Source: Flavobacteriales bacterium (lineage in GTDB: Bacteria; Bacteroidota; Bacteroidia; Flavobacteriales; Flavobacteriaceae). From it: a stretch of DNA of 6,309 nucleotides. The notes below the pieces were generated by a model that worked only from the letters and a program-made list of their open reading frames with translations, made no database searches and was not told the DNA's origin. This document shows positions 1 through 6,309 of the stretch, in pieces (within the stretch, counting starts at the first letter, position 1; every line of letters starts with the position of its first letter). The DNA lies in contig JALSTJ010000442.1 in the NCBI GenBank assembly GCA_026983815.1, positions 1-6,309 of the forward strand, written 5' to 3'. The position numbers and the translations under genes are program-made.

Positions 1-24
1 ATCTTAAAAATTCAATAATAATCC

Positions 25-51
25 AGCGTCGCCGACGCCGACGCTTTTTTT
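25..51 (+). terminator. Intrinsic terminator of a rightward gene off the left edge
   Basis: A 7-base-pair stem is formed by AGCGTCG (25-31) and CGACGCT (39-45), with a 7-base loop, and runs directly into seven T residues (45-51). GC-rich hairpin plus T-tract is the standard Rho-independent form on the + strand. The GC-rich block stands out sharply from the AT-rich surroundings. Nothing rightward starts before it in the window, so it probably ends a gene whose body lies to the left; a TAA at 16-18 would suit as that gene's stop, but this cannot be tested here. Read on the - strand the stem is preceded, not followed, by the tract, so it is a weaker candidate for ending the leftward operon. Confidence 0.75.
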
Positions 52-103
52 ACCCTTCACACAATAAATTCAAAATTTCTTAAAATTTTTGTATAGCTAT
101 TGA

Positions 104-123
104 ATAAAAAGTTTTAGAAACTT
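104..123 (-). terminator. Weak candidate terminator of the leftward kinase-regulator operon
   Basis: On the - strand a 6-base-pair stem, AAGTTT and AAACTT with a 3-base CTA loop (109-123), is followed by a short T-rich run. It lies about 50 bases beyond the response-regulator stop codon, a plausible place for a terminator. The stem is short and entirely AT-rich apart from one G-C pair per arm, so such a structure could occur by chance in DNA of this composition. Transcription may instead end at or beyond the GC-rich hairpin at 25-45. Confidence 0.22.
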
Positions 124-171
124 GAAATAAAAAATTAATCAAATCGGTTTGAGATATTTTGTAAACGTAAA

Positions 172-915
172 TCAGTTGGTTTTTCCGCTCATCATTTCCA
201 GAAATTGTTTTTTTCTGGTTCTCGATAAGGGCACTGTGGTTTGGTCATCAAGTTCAATATACCCTTCATTCAGTAATCCGGTTACATATTTTAAATTGAC
301 AATATGCGAACGATGGGTTTGAAAAAATAGAGGGTGATTTTGAACCATTTCAAAGAATTTTCCCAAACTGTATGAGCTAAAAAATTCTTTATTGTTATTG
401 CATCTGATTTTGGTATATCCGTCAATTCCTTCCAAACGAACGATATTGTCAATTTTTACAAAAGCATATCCGTTTTGGGTCGGAATGGAAATCATATTGT
501 TTTGTTGGGTTAATAATTCCAGAAGTTTTTTGTTGTTGATTTGAGCAATTTTATTTTTGATATTCTCTTTGGCTTTTTCAATTGCGTTTTTCAGTTCATC
601 TATATCAATGGGTTTTACGATATATCCAATGGCAGCATATTTGATGGCATCAATGGCATATTGATTATATGCCGTAACAAAAATAATTTCAAAATCGGGC
701 TTATCGGTTTTGGATAAAAGGTCAAAACCGCTTAGATTAGGCATTTCGATATCCAAGAATACCAAATCGATTTCATTTTCATTGATAAATTTAAGTGCCT
801 TTACGGGATTGGAAAAACTTCCGAGATGTTCCATTTCAGGATACAATTTTTTTACTTTTTTTTCCAAATTGACCAATGCTTTTTTTTCATCGTCAATGAT
901 TATATATCGTATCAT
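172..915 (-). CDS. LytTR-family response regulator (receiver plus LytTR DNA-binding domain)
   Basis: This is a cytoplasmic two-component response regulator of 247 residues, the usual length for the LytR/AlgR type. The receiver domain covers about residues 2-120: acidic pocket Asp8-Asp9, phosphoacceptor Asp55 in FLDIEMP, the switch Thr81 in FVTAYNQYA, and the conserved Lys101-Pro102. A short linker (about 121-140) leads to a LytTR DNA-binding domain at about 142-243, recognised by the FFQTHRSHIVNL motif (198-208) and the PLSRTRKKQF segment near the C-terminus. LytTR domains bind DNA through a beta-rich fold instead of a helix-turn-helix. Its ATG overlaps the stop of the upstream kinase gene by four bases (ATGA), so the two are probably translationally coupled and form a cognate pair. 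All key receiver residues are present, so it should be phosphorylatable. Target genes are unknown; the divergent DUF5686 gene is one candidate. I give no gene symbol because the family has many paralogues in this phylum. Confidence 0.95.
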   Translation of the reverse strand: MIRYIIIDDEKKALVNLEKKVKKLYPEMEHLGSFSNPVKALKFINENEIDLVFLDIEMPNLSGFDLLSKTDKPDFEIIFVTAYNQYAIDAIKYAAIGYIVKPIDIDELKNAIEKAKENIKNKIAQINNKKLLELLTQQNNMISIPTQNGYAFVKIDNIVRLEGIDGYTKIRCNNNKEFFSSYSLGKFFEMVQNHPLFFQTHRSHIVNLKYVTGLLNEGYIELDDQTTVPLSRTRKKQFLEMMSGKTN

Positions 916-3782
916 AGTTTGGTAATTTTTAGGGTTACACGTGTATTATATTCATGTTCGGTTTGGGTTAAATCGTCCAATTTATAGGATATTTTCCATT
1001 TTCCTGACATATTGAGTAATTCAATACGTTTTTTTAGGATTTGCGTTGAACGGGATTGATGTTTTTTTAGCGAATTTTTCTGAATCTCTTTGGATTTTTC
1101 AACTCCTACGCCATTATCACTGATAATTACTTCAAAGGTTTTGGAATTAATTTTTTTGAATTGTAAACAAATGGTCCCATTTCCTTGTTTATGAAAAATT
1201 CCGTGATTTACGGCGTTTTCCACAATAGGTTGCAAAAGCATGGTGGGAATTTCTCTGTTTTCGGTTTGTAGATCATTATCTATTTCGATACAAAAATTAA
1301 AATCTTTTCCAAAACGCATTTTTTCAATTTCCAAATAGGATTTTAATAATTTGATTTCTTGACTGAGTTGCACGGTTTTGTATCTTGAAAAATCAAAAAT
1401 CATTCGGATTAATCTGGAAAATTTTACCAGATAAGTTTCGGATTTGTCATAATTTCCATCATTGATATAATATTGAATGGCATTGAGCGAATTGAATACA
1501 AAATGTGGATTCATCTGACTACGTAAAGCATATAGTTCAAATTCCACACGTTCTTTCTGCGCCAGAAGTTTTTTTCTTTGTTTGTTTAGCTCTTTTTTAC
1601 GATAAGCGATAATGATAAAACTGATACCAAAAATAAGAAGTAAGGCAAATAGCGTTTTTGCCCAGCCGGTTTGCCACCAAAGAGGAATTATCTTAAAGTT
1701 GAAATGATTGGTAAAAATTTGCCCGTAAGGATTGCTGACTTTGATTTTAAATACATAATCATCGGGGGGTAGGTTATTAAAATCGATATCTCGTGCTTGG
1801 GTTTTAACCCAATAATTTTGTATAGGTTCAAGTTTGTAGAAATAATTATTATGCTCTTGTCCTGAAAAATCAATAGTGGCAAATTTGATTTTTAGATTTT
1901 TATTTTTTCCGAATTTAAATTCATGATTATTTTTATTAATAATTTGATTGCCATATTTTTTTTCTTTAAAATACAGATTTTGAAGAGGTAAACTGGGTTT
2001 TTGATAGATATCAAATGATGAGATGCCATTATAAGAAGCCGCAATCATTCTGTTTCCATTTAAAACGATATTGATGACTTGATCCGAAGGTAAACCGTCA
2101 AATTTTCGTATGGTTTGAATAAATTTCAATCCTTGATCAGTAAACCGATAGCCCAATACGCCGTTTTGTGTGGCAAGCCATACATTTTTTTCTTGAACCA
2201 ATATATCCTGTATGATTAAGCCATCTGTATTGGAAACAAACTTGATTTGATTTTTTCCATCCCATATAAATAGTCCGGAACCGTCGGTGCCTATCAACAA
2301 TTTGTCTTGATAGGGCTTGATGGATGTAATGGAAATATTTTGATAGTTTTTATTGAAATTCAATGGAATCACCGAGTCATTTCGGATTTCATATAATCCG
2401 TTTATTCCGCCGGCTAAAAGTTTGTTTTTATAAATGGTTAAAACATTAGGATCTCTGATTGGGATCTCTTTGACAAAATTCAAGTTCGAATCAAATTTAT
2501 ATAATCCTGCGGTGGTTGTGGTGTAATAATACTTGTTATGGATAACGGCTTTTCTGCCTGCAAAATAAAACGGAGTGATTTTTCCTTGTTTTTTTACCAA
2601 GGTTGTATCTTTGCCAAAGATTACGAAATTGTCGGGATTGACATAAAAAATATCGTAGATGTATTCTTTCTTTGGATACAACATCTTAAATTTTTCTTGA
2701 TTTTTATCGAAAATATAAATTCCTTTATCCAGGACGCCTGCCAAAATATCTCCTTGGGAGGTTTTCTTCAAAAAACGTATTTTTTTATTCATCAAATGAT
2801 ATCGGGTGGCAAACAGATTTTTTGGAAATAAATAGATTCCTTTGTTGTAACTACTGAGCCAATAGTTTCCCCTGGCATCTTTAAATACATTATTGGAGTT
2901 GAGTTTTTCGGGAAATATTTTGATGTTTTTAAAATGATAATCTTTTCCGAGTTCGGCATAAAATCCTTGTGTGGAAATTTGAATTTCATGTTCGGTTGCA
3001 TAAAATCTGTAAAAATTGGATTGATTCATCGAACGGTATTCTTCAACTTCATGTAATTTCAGGTCGTTTAAGTTGAGAAAAAAAAGTTTTTTAATCCTTT
3101 GGATTACCACCAAACTATCATTTATTTGTTTGAGCTTTTTGTGTTCCAATGCCGGAATGTCTATGGTTTTTATCAGACTGTCCTTTTGATTTATCAAATG
3201 AACATAGTTGCTTTTGGATACAATAACCAATTTAATTTCGGGATGTTTGACATATATGGCTTGTTGTATGGAATCTCGTAATTTTTTATTGGAATGAAAA
3301 ATTTTTTCCCATTGATTGTCCCGAAAAACAAATGTATTTCCATAGCTTTCAAAAAACGCTTCTTGTCTGTTGGTAGATATATGCGGATAAAAGCCCTCTT
3401 TGATTTGTCCGAAAAATTTATAGATACTGTCGTTTTTTATATACCCTAATGCATTTGCCCGTGTAAAATACCAGATTTTGGTTGAATCCGTAAGCATAAT
3501 TTCCCAAATATCATTGGAAGGCAGACCTTCATGGGTAGTGAAATTGCTAAAAGTTTTTCCATTGAATTTGGATACACCTTTATCTGTTCCAATCCAAATA
3601 AAACCTTTTTTGTCTTGTATGATTTTATATATCCTGTTGCTCGGAAGTCCGTTTTCGATACTAAAATGCTTATATCCTTGTGAAAATACAGGCAAGATGA
3701 AAAGTATGGAAATCAAAAAAAATATTTTCTTAAATTTTATATACACGGATTCTAAAAATTTATTGCAAGATAATAAACACAT
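912..3782 (-). CDS. Membrane sensor histidine kinase with periplasmic beta-propeller and Y_Y_Y domain (LytS-type kinase core)
   Basis: This 956-residue inner-membrane kinase resembles the sensor half of Bacteroidota hybrid two-component systems, but without a fused receiver or AraC domain. A signal peptide (hydrophobic core about 19-33, VFSQ cleavage region) is followed by two-component-regulator propeller repeats to about residue 590. Clear blades include GLPSNRIYKIIQD...FIWIGTDKGVSKFNG (45-75), GLPSNDIWEI (86-95), KDARGNYWLSSYNKGIYLF (301-319), LLIGTDGSGLFIWDG (495-509) and FDGLPSDQVINI (561-572). A Y_Y_Y domain lies at about 640-697 and one transmembrane helix at about 707-727. The cytoplasmic part has a helical linker, a His_kinase box with His760 (QMNPHFVFNSLN), the N-box LLQPIVENAVNHG (849-861, Asn856) and the G-box DNGVGV (889-894). 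It should autophosphorylate His760 and donate to Asp55 of the downstream regulator, whose start codon overlaps its stop. The ligand is unknown; such propellers often sense glycans, but that is inference. A GTG at 3744-3746 (codon 13) is an alternative start. Confidence 0.95.
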   Translation of the reverse strand: MCLLSCNKFLESVYIKFKKIFFLISILFILPVFSQGYKHFSIENGLPSNRIYKIIQDKKGFIWIGTDKGVSKFNGKTFSNFTTHEGLPSNDIWEIMLTDSTKIWYFTRANALGYIKNDSIYKFFGQIKEGFYPHISTNRQEAFFESYGNTFVFRDNQWEKIFHSNKKLRDSIQQAIYVKHPEIKLVIVSKSNYVHLINQKDSLIKTIDIPALEHKKLKQINDSLVVIQRIKKLFFLNLNDLKLHEVEEYRSMNQSNFYRFYATEHEIQISTQGFYAELGKDYHFKNIKIFPEKLNSNNVFKDARGNYWLSSYNKGIYLFPKNLFATRYHLMNKKIRFLKKTSQGDILAGVLDKGIYIFDKNQEKFKMLYPKKEYIYDIFYVNPDNFVIFGKDTTLVKKQGKITPFYFAGRKAVIHNKYYYTTTTAGLYKFDSNLNFVKEIPIRDPNVLTIYKNKLLAGGINGLYEIRNDSVIPLNFNKNYQNISITSIKPYQDKLLIGTDGSGLFIWDGKNQIKFVSNTDGLIIQDILVQEKNVWLATQNGVLGYRFTDQGLKFIQTIRKFDGLPSDQVINIVLNGNRMIAASYNGISSFDIYQKPSLPLQNLYFKEKKYGNQIINKNNHEFKFGKNKNLKIKFATIDFSGQEHNNYFYKLEPIQNYWVKTQARDIDFNNLPPDDYVFKIKVSNPYGQIFTNHFNFKIIPLWWQTGWAKTLFALLLIFGISFIIIAYRKKELNKQRKKLLAQKERVEFELYALRSQMNPHFVFNSLNAIQYYINDGNYDKSETYLVKFSRLIRMIFDFSRYKTVQLSQEIKLLKSYLEIEKMRFGKDFNFCIEIDNDLQTENREIPTMLLQPIVENAVNHGIFHKQGNGTICLQFKKINSKTFEVIISDNGVGVEKSKEIQKNSLKKHQSRSTQILKKRIELLNMSGKWKISYKLDDLTQTEHEYNTRVTLKITKL

Positions 3783-4050
3783 GGCAAATAAAGATATTTA
3801 TCATTTGAAAGATAAGTTTCCTTTGATTAAAGTATATTTTTATTTGATAAAACCGCCTGTTTATTTTCAAATTATTGATGTTTAAAACAAACAATCTGCC
3901 ATAAAACATATTTTTTGGTATCCAACTCATGTTATTTTATGTATTCAATAATTTTTATTAAATATTGATGACGGAAAAAAATAATTGATTTTAAATGTTA
4001 ATTATAATATTTGTTTTTATAAATTTGTATTTTTTAAAATCAAAATTTTG
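3783..4050. other. Divergent intergenic region between the kinase operon and the DUF5686 gene
   Basis: This very AT-rich stretch separates two divergently transcribed units and must carry both promoters. On the rightward side there is a good Bacteroidota -7 box close to the DUF5686 start. On the leftward side I found no TAnnTTTG match on the - strand near the kinase start, so the kinase promoter is not located. A rightward open frame that runs from inside the kinase gene to 3885 is a shadow of the kinase reading frame. It has no recognisable protein character, so I call no gene here. No tRNA-like, riboswitch-like or LytTR direct-repeat motif was convincing. Confidence 0.7.
3998..4027 (+). promoter_or_regulatory. 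Candidate Bacteroidota sigma-A promoter of the DUF5686 gene
   Basis: TAAATTTG at 4020-4027 matches the Bacteroidota/Flavobacterium -7 consensus TAnnTTTG exactly. The -33 element is weak: TTA instead of TTG at 3998-4000, at a suitable 19-base spacing. A transcript would start near 4033-4035, giving a leader of under 20 bases before the ATG. A second, less exact option is AATATTTG (4006-4013) with a perfect TTG at 3985-3987 and an 18-base spacer; it would give a longer leader containing nearly all of the inverted repeat at 4021-4068. Such short AT-rich motifs arise often by chance in DNA like this. Confidence 0.45.
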
Positions 4051-4068
4051 ATGATAAAATACAAATTT
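4021..4068. repeat. Nested inverted repeat spanning the promoter and start codon of the DUF5686 gene
   Basis: A perfect 13-base inverted repeat pairs AAATTTGTATTTT (4021-4033) with AAAATACAAATTT (4056-4068). Between its arms sits a perfect 14-base palindrome, ATCAAAATTTTGAT (4039-4052), whose centre is one base from that of the outer repeat. The outer left arm overlaps the -7 box, the inner palindrome contains the first two bases of the ATG at 4051-4053, and the right arm lies in codons 2-6. As DNA it could be an operator for a dimeric or tetrameric regulator; as RNA from an upstream start it could fold over the start codon. The low GC content makes AT-only palindromes more likely by chance, and no function is shown. 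Confidence 0.6.
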
Positions 4069-6309
4069 TTTTTAATATTTTTTTTGTTTTTTCAAGTCTC
4101 ATTTATTTGCGCTCAAAAAAAGAGAAAGAAAGAAAAACCCGTAAGAATAATTTTTACGGGGATGGTGATGGACGAAAATAAAGAACCTTTGCCTTTTGTC
4201 AATATCTATTTTAAACCTGAAAAAAAAGGCACCACTTCGGATATAAATGGTGAGTTCAAACTCAATGTTCATCGTAGGAGAGGAAAGCTTATTTTTTCGT
4301 TGGTAGGTTACGAATCCAGAACAATTAAAATCAATCCCAAAAAAACATTTCTAAAAGTCATACTCAAACAGCAAAAAAATGTATTGGATGAAGTAGTCAT
4401 TGTCAAGCGACCTAAGAAAAGATTGAAGAAAAAAGAAAATCCGGCTTATCGTATTTTGAAAGAAATTTGGAAACGCCGCAAAACCAACGGGCTGAAAAAA
4501 GTCGATAGATATCAGTATAAAAAATATGAAACCACCGAAATCGGGCTCAATAGAATAGATACGCTTTTTTTAAAAAAAATCTTTAAAAAGGATTATTCCA
4601 AAATTATAAAAAAATTGCCTTTTGACAACGAAGGTTTTAATTATTATATACCCATTTATATCAAGGAAATCGTGTATCAAATTTATGGGGATAATCGACG
4701 AAAAAAATATTTGGAAAAAATAGAAGCCGAAAACACCAAAGGTTTTTATCAACAAGGTTTTGTTTTTGACCGGATGTCCAATAAATTTGACGAAGTAGAT
4801 ATCTATAAAAACACCTTCAATTTGTTCAACAAACCTTTTGTCAGTCCGATTTCTTCCACCGGTTTTGATACTTATGATTATTTACTCTATGACAGTATTG
4901 TGAAAAACAATAAGAAATTTTATAATATTTATTTCTTTCCGCGCCGTAAAGAAGATTTAGCTTTTGAAGGAAATTTTTTGGTTTCGGATAAAAATTTTGC
5001 CGTAACCAAGATTAATATGGAACTAAAAAAAGATGCCAATGTCAATTTTGTTCGAGGCGTTTCCATTTCCAAAGCATATACCATAGTCAATGATAGTATT
5101 TATTTGCCCAAATCGGATGTTTTTGAAGGAGATTTTACGCTACTGGATAAAAATGATAAAAACAAAGGTATCAATATCAAAAAAAGTTATTTTTATTCCG
5201 ATTATGATTTTACACAAAAACATCCTGATGATTTTTACGACCAAAAGATTGAGAAAATACGCCCCCATCAATTTGCCAAAGATAGCGTCTATTGGAAAAA
5301 ATACAATCACTTGACGCAATCCGAAAAAGTTTATCATTTGATTGACGAAGTCAAAAACAAAAAAAGAATTCAAAGCATTACCAAATGGGTCAATATCATT
5401 ACAACAGGTTATTTTGATATAGCCAAGAATTTACAATTTGGTCCTATTTTCAAAGCTGTAGGGAAGAATGGAGTGGAAGGTTTGCGACTCTCAGCCGGTA
5501 TTCGCACTTTCAAATCCAACGACGATCGTTTTCGTTTGATTGGGCACGTGGCATACGGAACAGACGATGAAACTTTTAAATACGGATTGCAGTTGAAATA
5601 TCTATTGTCTTATCAACCCCGTATAGAAATCGGGACAACTCTTATGGACGATTATGTGCAACAAGCCCGTTCGTTGATGGATGTCAGTCAAATTATGTAC
5701 ACGGAAAATTTCGGAGCTAATTTTGTATTATCGCGAGGGAAAAACGTATTTCTTTCACATATAAAAAAATATAGTTTTAAATTGGATTATCGTATAGCCA
5801 AAAATTTTCATGCGGGCATCATTCCTGCTTATAAATATATTGAGCCGGCAGAAAGAAGGTTTTTTACTATGGATTATCTGGATAGGCACAACCAAATAAA
5901 AAAATGGGTTTTGGATGTCGGTTCCAATTTTTATTTGGCTTATACTCCCGGACGTGATGTTTACGGTTATGGCGTTGAGCAACGATACGGTAAAAATCCA
6001 TATCCGTCTTTTATCCTAAATTATTACAAAGGAACAAGAGAACTTGGCGGTAATTTTGATTATGATAAACTTCAATTTCGTTATATGCAACGGGTTTTGT
6101 TGGGAAAAATAGGAAAAACGGACCTAACGATTGAAGCAGGAAAAACTTTCGGTAAAGTTCCTTTGGCTTTGCTCAATCCCATTCCTGCCAATCAAATATT
6201 ACTACTTAAACCCAACACTTTTACTTTACTCAATTATTACGATTTTGTTACCGATACTTATGCCGTGGGACATTTTGAGCATCATTTTACGGGTTTTATA
6301 CTTAATCGT
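4051..6309 (+). CDS. DUF5686 outer-membrane protein with N-terminal CarboxypepD_reg-like domain (C-terminus cut by window end)
   Basis: The frame is open for 753 codons from ATG 4051 to the last base, with no stop, so the C-terminus is missing. Members of this family are usually somewhat over 800 residues, so most of the protein is present. It begins with a signal peptide (hydrophobic core 6-19, likely cleavage after Ala21 in ICA-Q), then a very basic stretch (23-29). A CarboxypepD_reg-like beta-sandwich covers about 33-107, with the signatures GMVMDENKEPLPFVNIYF and GTTSDINGEF. It is followed by VLDEVVIVKR, similar to the segment after this domain in TonB-linked proteins. The DUF5686 region follows from about 130: YIPIYIKEIVYQ (199-210), FYNIYFFPRRKEDLAFEGNF (290-309), DSIYLPKSDVFEGDF (348-362) and LLNYYDFVTDTYAVGHFEHHFTGF (726-749). 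The second half alternates polar and hydrophobic residues and is rich in Tyr/Phe, consistent with an outer-membrane beta-barrel. The biochemical role of DUF5686 is not established. It is transcribed divergently from the kinase operon, 268 bases away. Confidence 0.92.
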   Translation, partial: MIKYKFFLIFFLFFQVSFICAQKKRKKEKPVRIIFTGMVMDENKEPLPFVNIYFKPEKKGTTSDINGEFKLNVHRRRGKLIFSLVGYESRTIKINPKKTFLKVILKQQKNVLDEVVIVKRPKKRLKKKENPAYRILKEIWKRRKTNGLKKVDRYQYKKYETTEIGLNRIDTLFLKKIFKKDYSKIIKKLPFDNEGFNYYIPIYIKEIVYQIYGDNRRKKYLEKIEAENTKGFYQQGFVFDRMSNKFDEVDIYKNTFNLFNKPFVSPISSTGFDTYDYLLYDSIVKNNKKFYNIYFFPRRKEDLAFEGNFLVSDKNFAVTKINMELKKDANVNFVRGVSISKAYTIVNDSIYLPKSDVFEGDFTLLDKNDKNKGINIKKSYFYSDYDFTQKHPDDFYDQKIEKIRPHQFAKDSVYWKKYNHLTQSEKVYHLIDEVKNKKRIQSITKWVNIITTGYFDIAKNLQFGPIFKAVGKNGVEGLRLSAGIRTFKSNDDRFRLIGHVAYGTDDETFKYGLQLKYLLSYQPRIEIGTTLMDDYVQQARSLMDVSQIMYTENFGANFVLSRGKNVFLSHIKKYSFKLDYRIAKNFHAGIIPAYKYIEPAERRFFTMDYLDRHNQIKKWVLDVGSNFYLAYTPGRDVYGYGVEQRYGKNPYPSFILNYYKGTRELGGNFDYDKLQFRYMQRVLLGKIGKTDLTIEAGKTFGKVPLALLNPIPANQILLLKPNTFTLLNYYDFVTDTYAVGHFEHHFTGFILNR

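Noticed and set aside
71..91. AT-only inverted repeat (AAAATTT and AAATTTT) downstream of the regulator gene
   Set aside because: There is no T-tract after it on either strand and the pairing is AT-only and imperfect, so it is not credible as a terminator or operator.
2538..2831. Rightward 97-codon open frame inside the kinase gene
   Set aside because: It is antisense to the propeller-encoding part of the kinase, whose reading frame is fully supported, and has no recognisable protein features.
3478..3885. Rightward 135-codon open frame across the kinase start and intergenic region
   Set aside because: Most of it is antisense to the well-supported kinase gene. Its translation has no domain-like pattern, and the tail in the intergenic region is only AT-rich sequence that happens to lack stops.
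3994..4002. Possible LytTR binding half-site AATGTTAAT upstream of the DUF5686 gene
   Set aside because: It fits the LytTR nine-base consensus at all but one position, but no second copy lies one to two helical turns away, and single AT-rich matches are expected by chance here.
4565..4579. T7-A8 homopolymer run in the DUF5686 gene as a slippage or phase-variation site
   Set aside because: The frame is intact through the run, and comparable A and T tracts are common throughout this AT-rich gene, so nothing marks it as a programmed or variable site.
5140..5373. Leftward 77-codon open frame inside the DUF5686 gene
   Set aside because: Shadow of the DUF5686 reading frame. Its Ile/Phe-rich, membrane-like appearance is what the antisense of Lys/Asn/Asp-rich coding sequence produces.

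Overview
The window looks like chromosomal DNA of a low-GC member of the Bacteroidota, most likely a flavobacterium. The coding sequence is strongly AT-biased. The gene families are typical of the phylum: a beta-propeller/Y_Y_Y sensor kinase of the LytS type, a LytTR response regulator, and a CarboxypepD_reg-like plus DUF5686 outer-membrane protein. A Bacteroidota-type -7 box (TAnnTTTG) precedes the rightward gene, and no Shine-Dalgarno sequences are visible. The species cannot be named from sequence alone.

Layout. Bases 1-171 hold a GC-rich stem-loop with a T-tract (25-51). It reads as an intrinsic terminator for a rightward gene lying mostly or wholly off the left edge. The rest of this stretch is AT-rich and non-coding. 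Bases 172-3782 are a leftward two-gene operon. A 956-residue membrane sensor histidine kinase (912-3782) comes first, then a 247-residue LytTR response regulator (172-915), joined by a 4-base ATGA overlap. Bases 3783-4050 are a 268-base divergent intergenic region with no convincing gene. From 4051 to the right edge a rightward gene encodes a secreted DUF5686 outer-membrane protein. It stays open for 753 codons and is cut by the window end.

How they may work together. The kinase has a large periplasmic sensor made of propeller repeats and a Y_Y_Y domain, one transmembrane helix, and a cytoplasmic His_kinase/HATPase core. It should pass phosphate to Asp55 of its partner, whose LytTR domain binds DNA. 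The target is not identifiable from the sequence. The divergent DUF5686 gene is a natural candidate, but I found no convincing LytTR direct-repeat operator in the shared intergenic region.

The most unusual non-coding signal is a nested inverted repeat at 4021-4068. It straddles the -7 box and the start codon of the DUF5686 gene and could act as an operator or a start-site-sequestering hairpin. I see no mobile element, CRISPR array, tRNA, rRNA or clearly novel defence or biosynthetic system; the protein-coding content belongs to known families.
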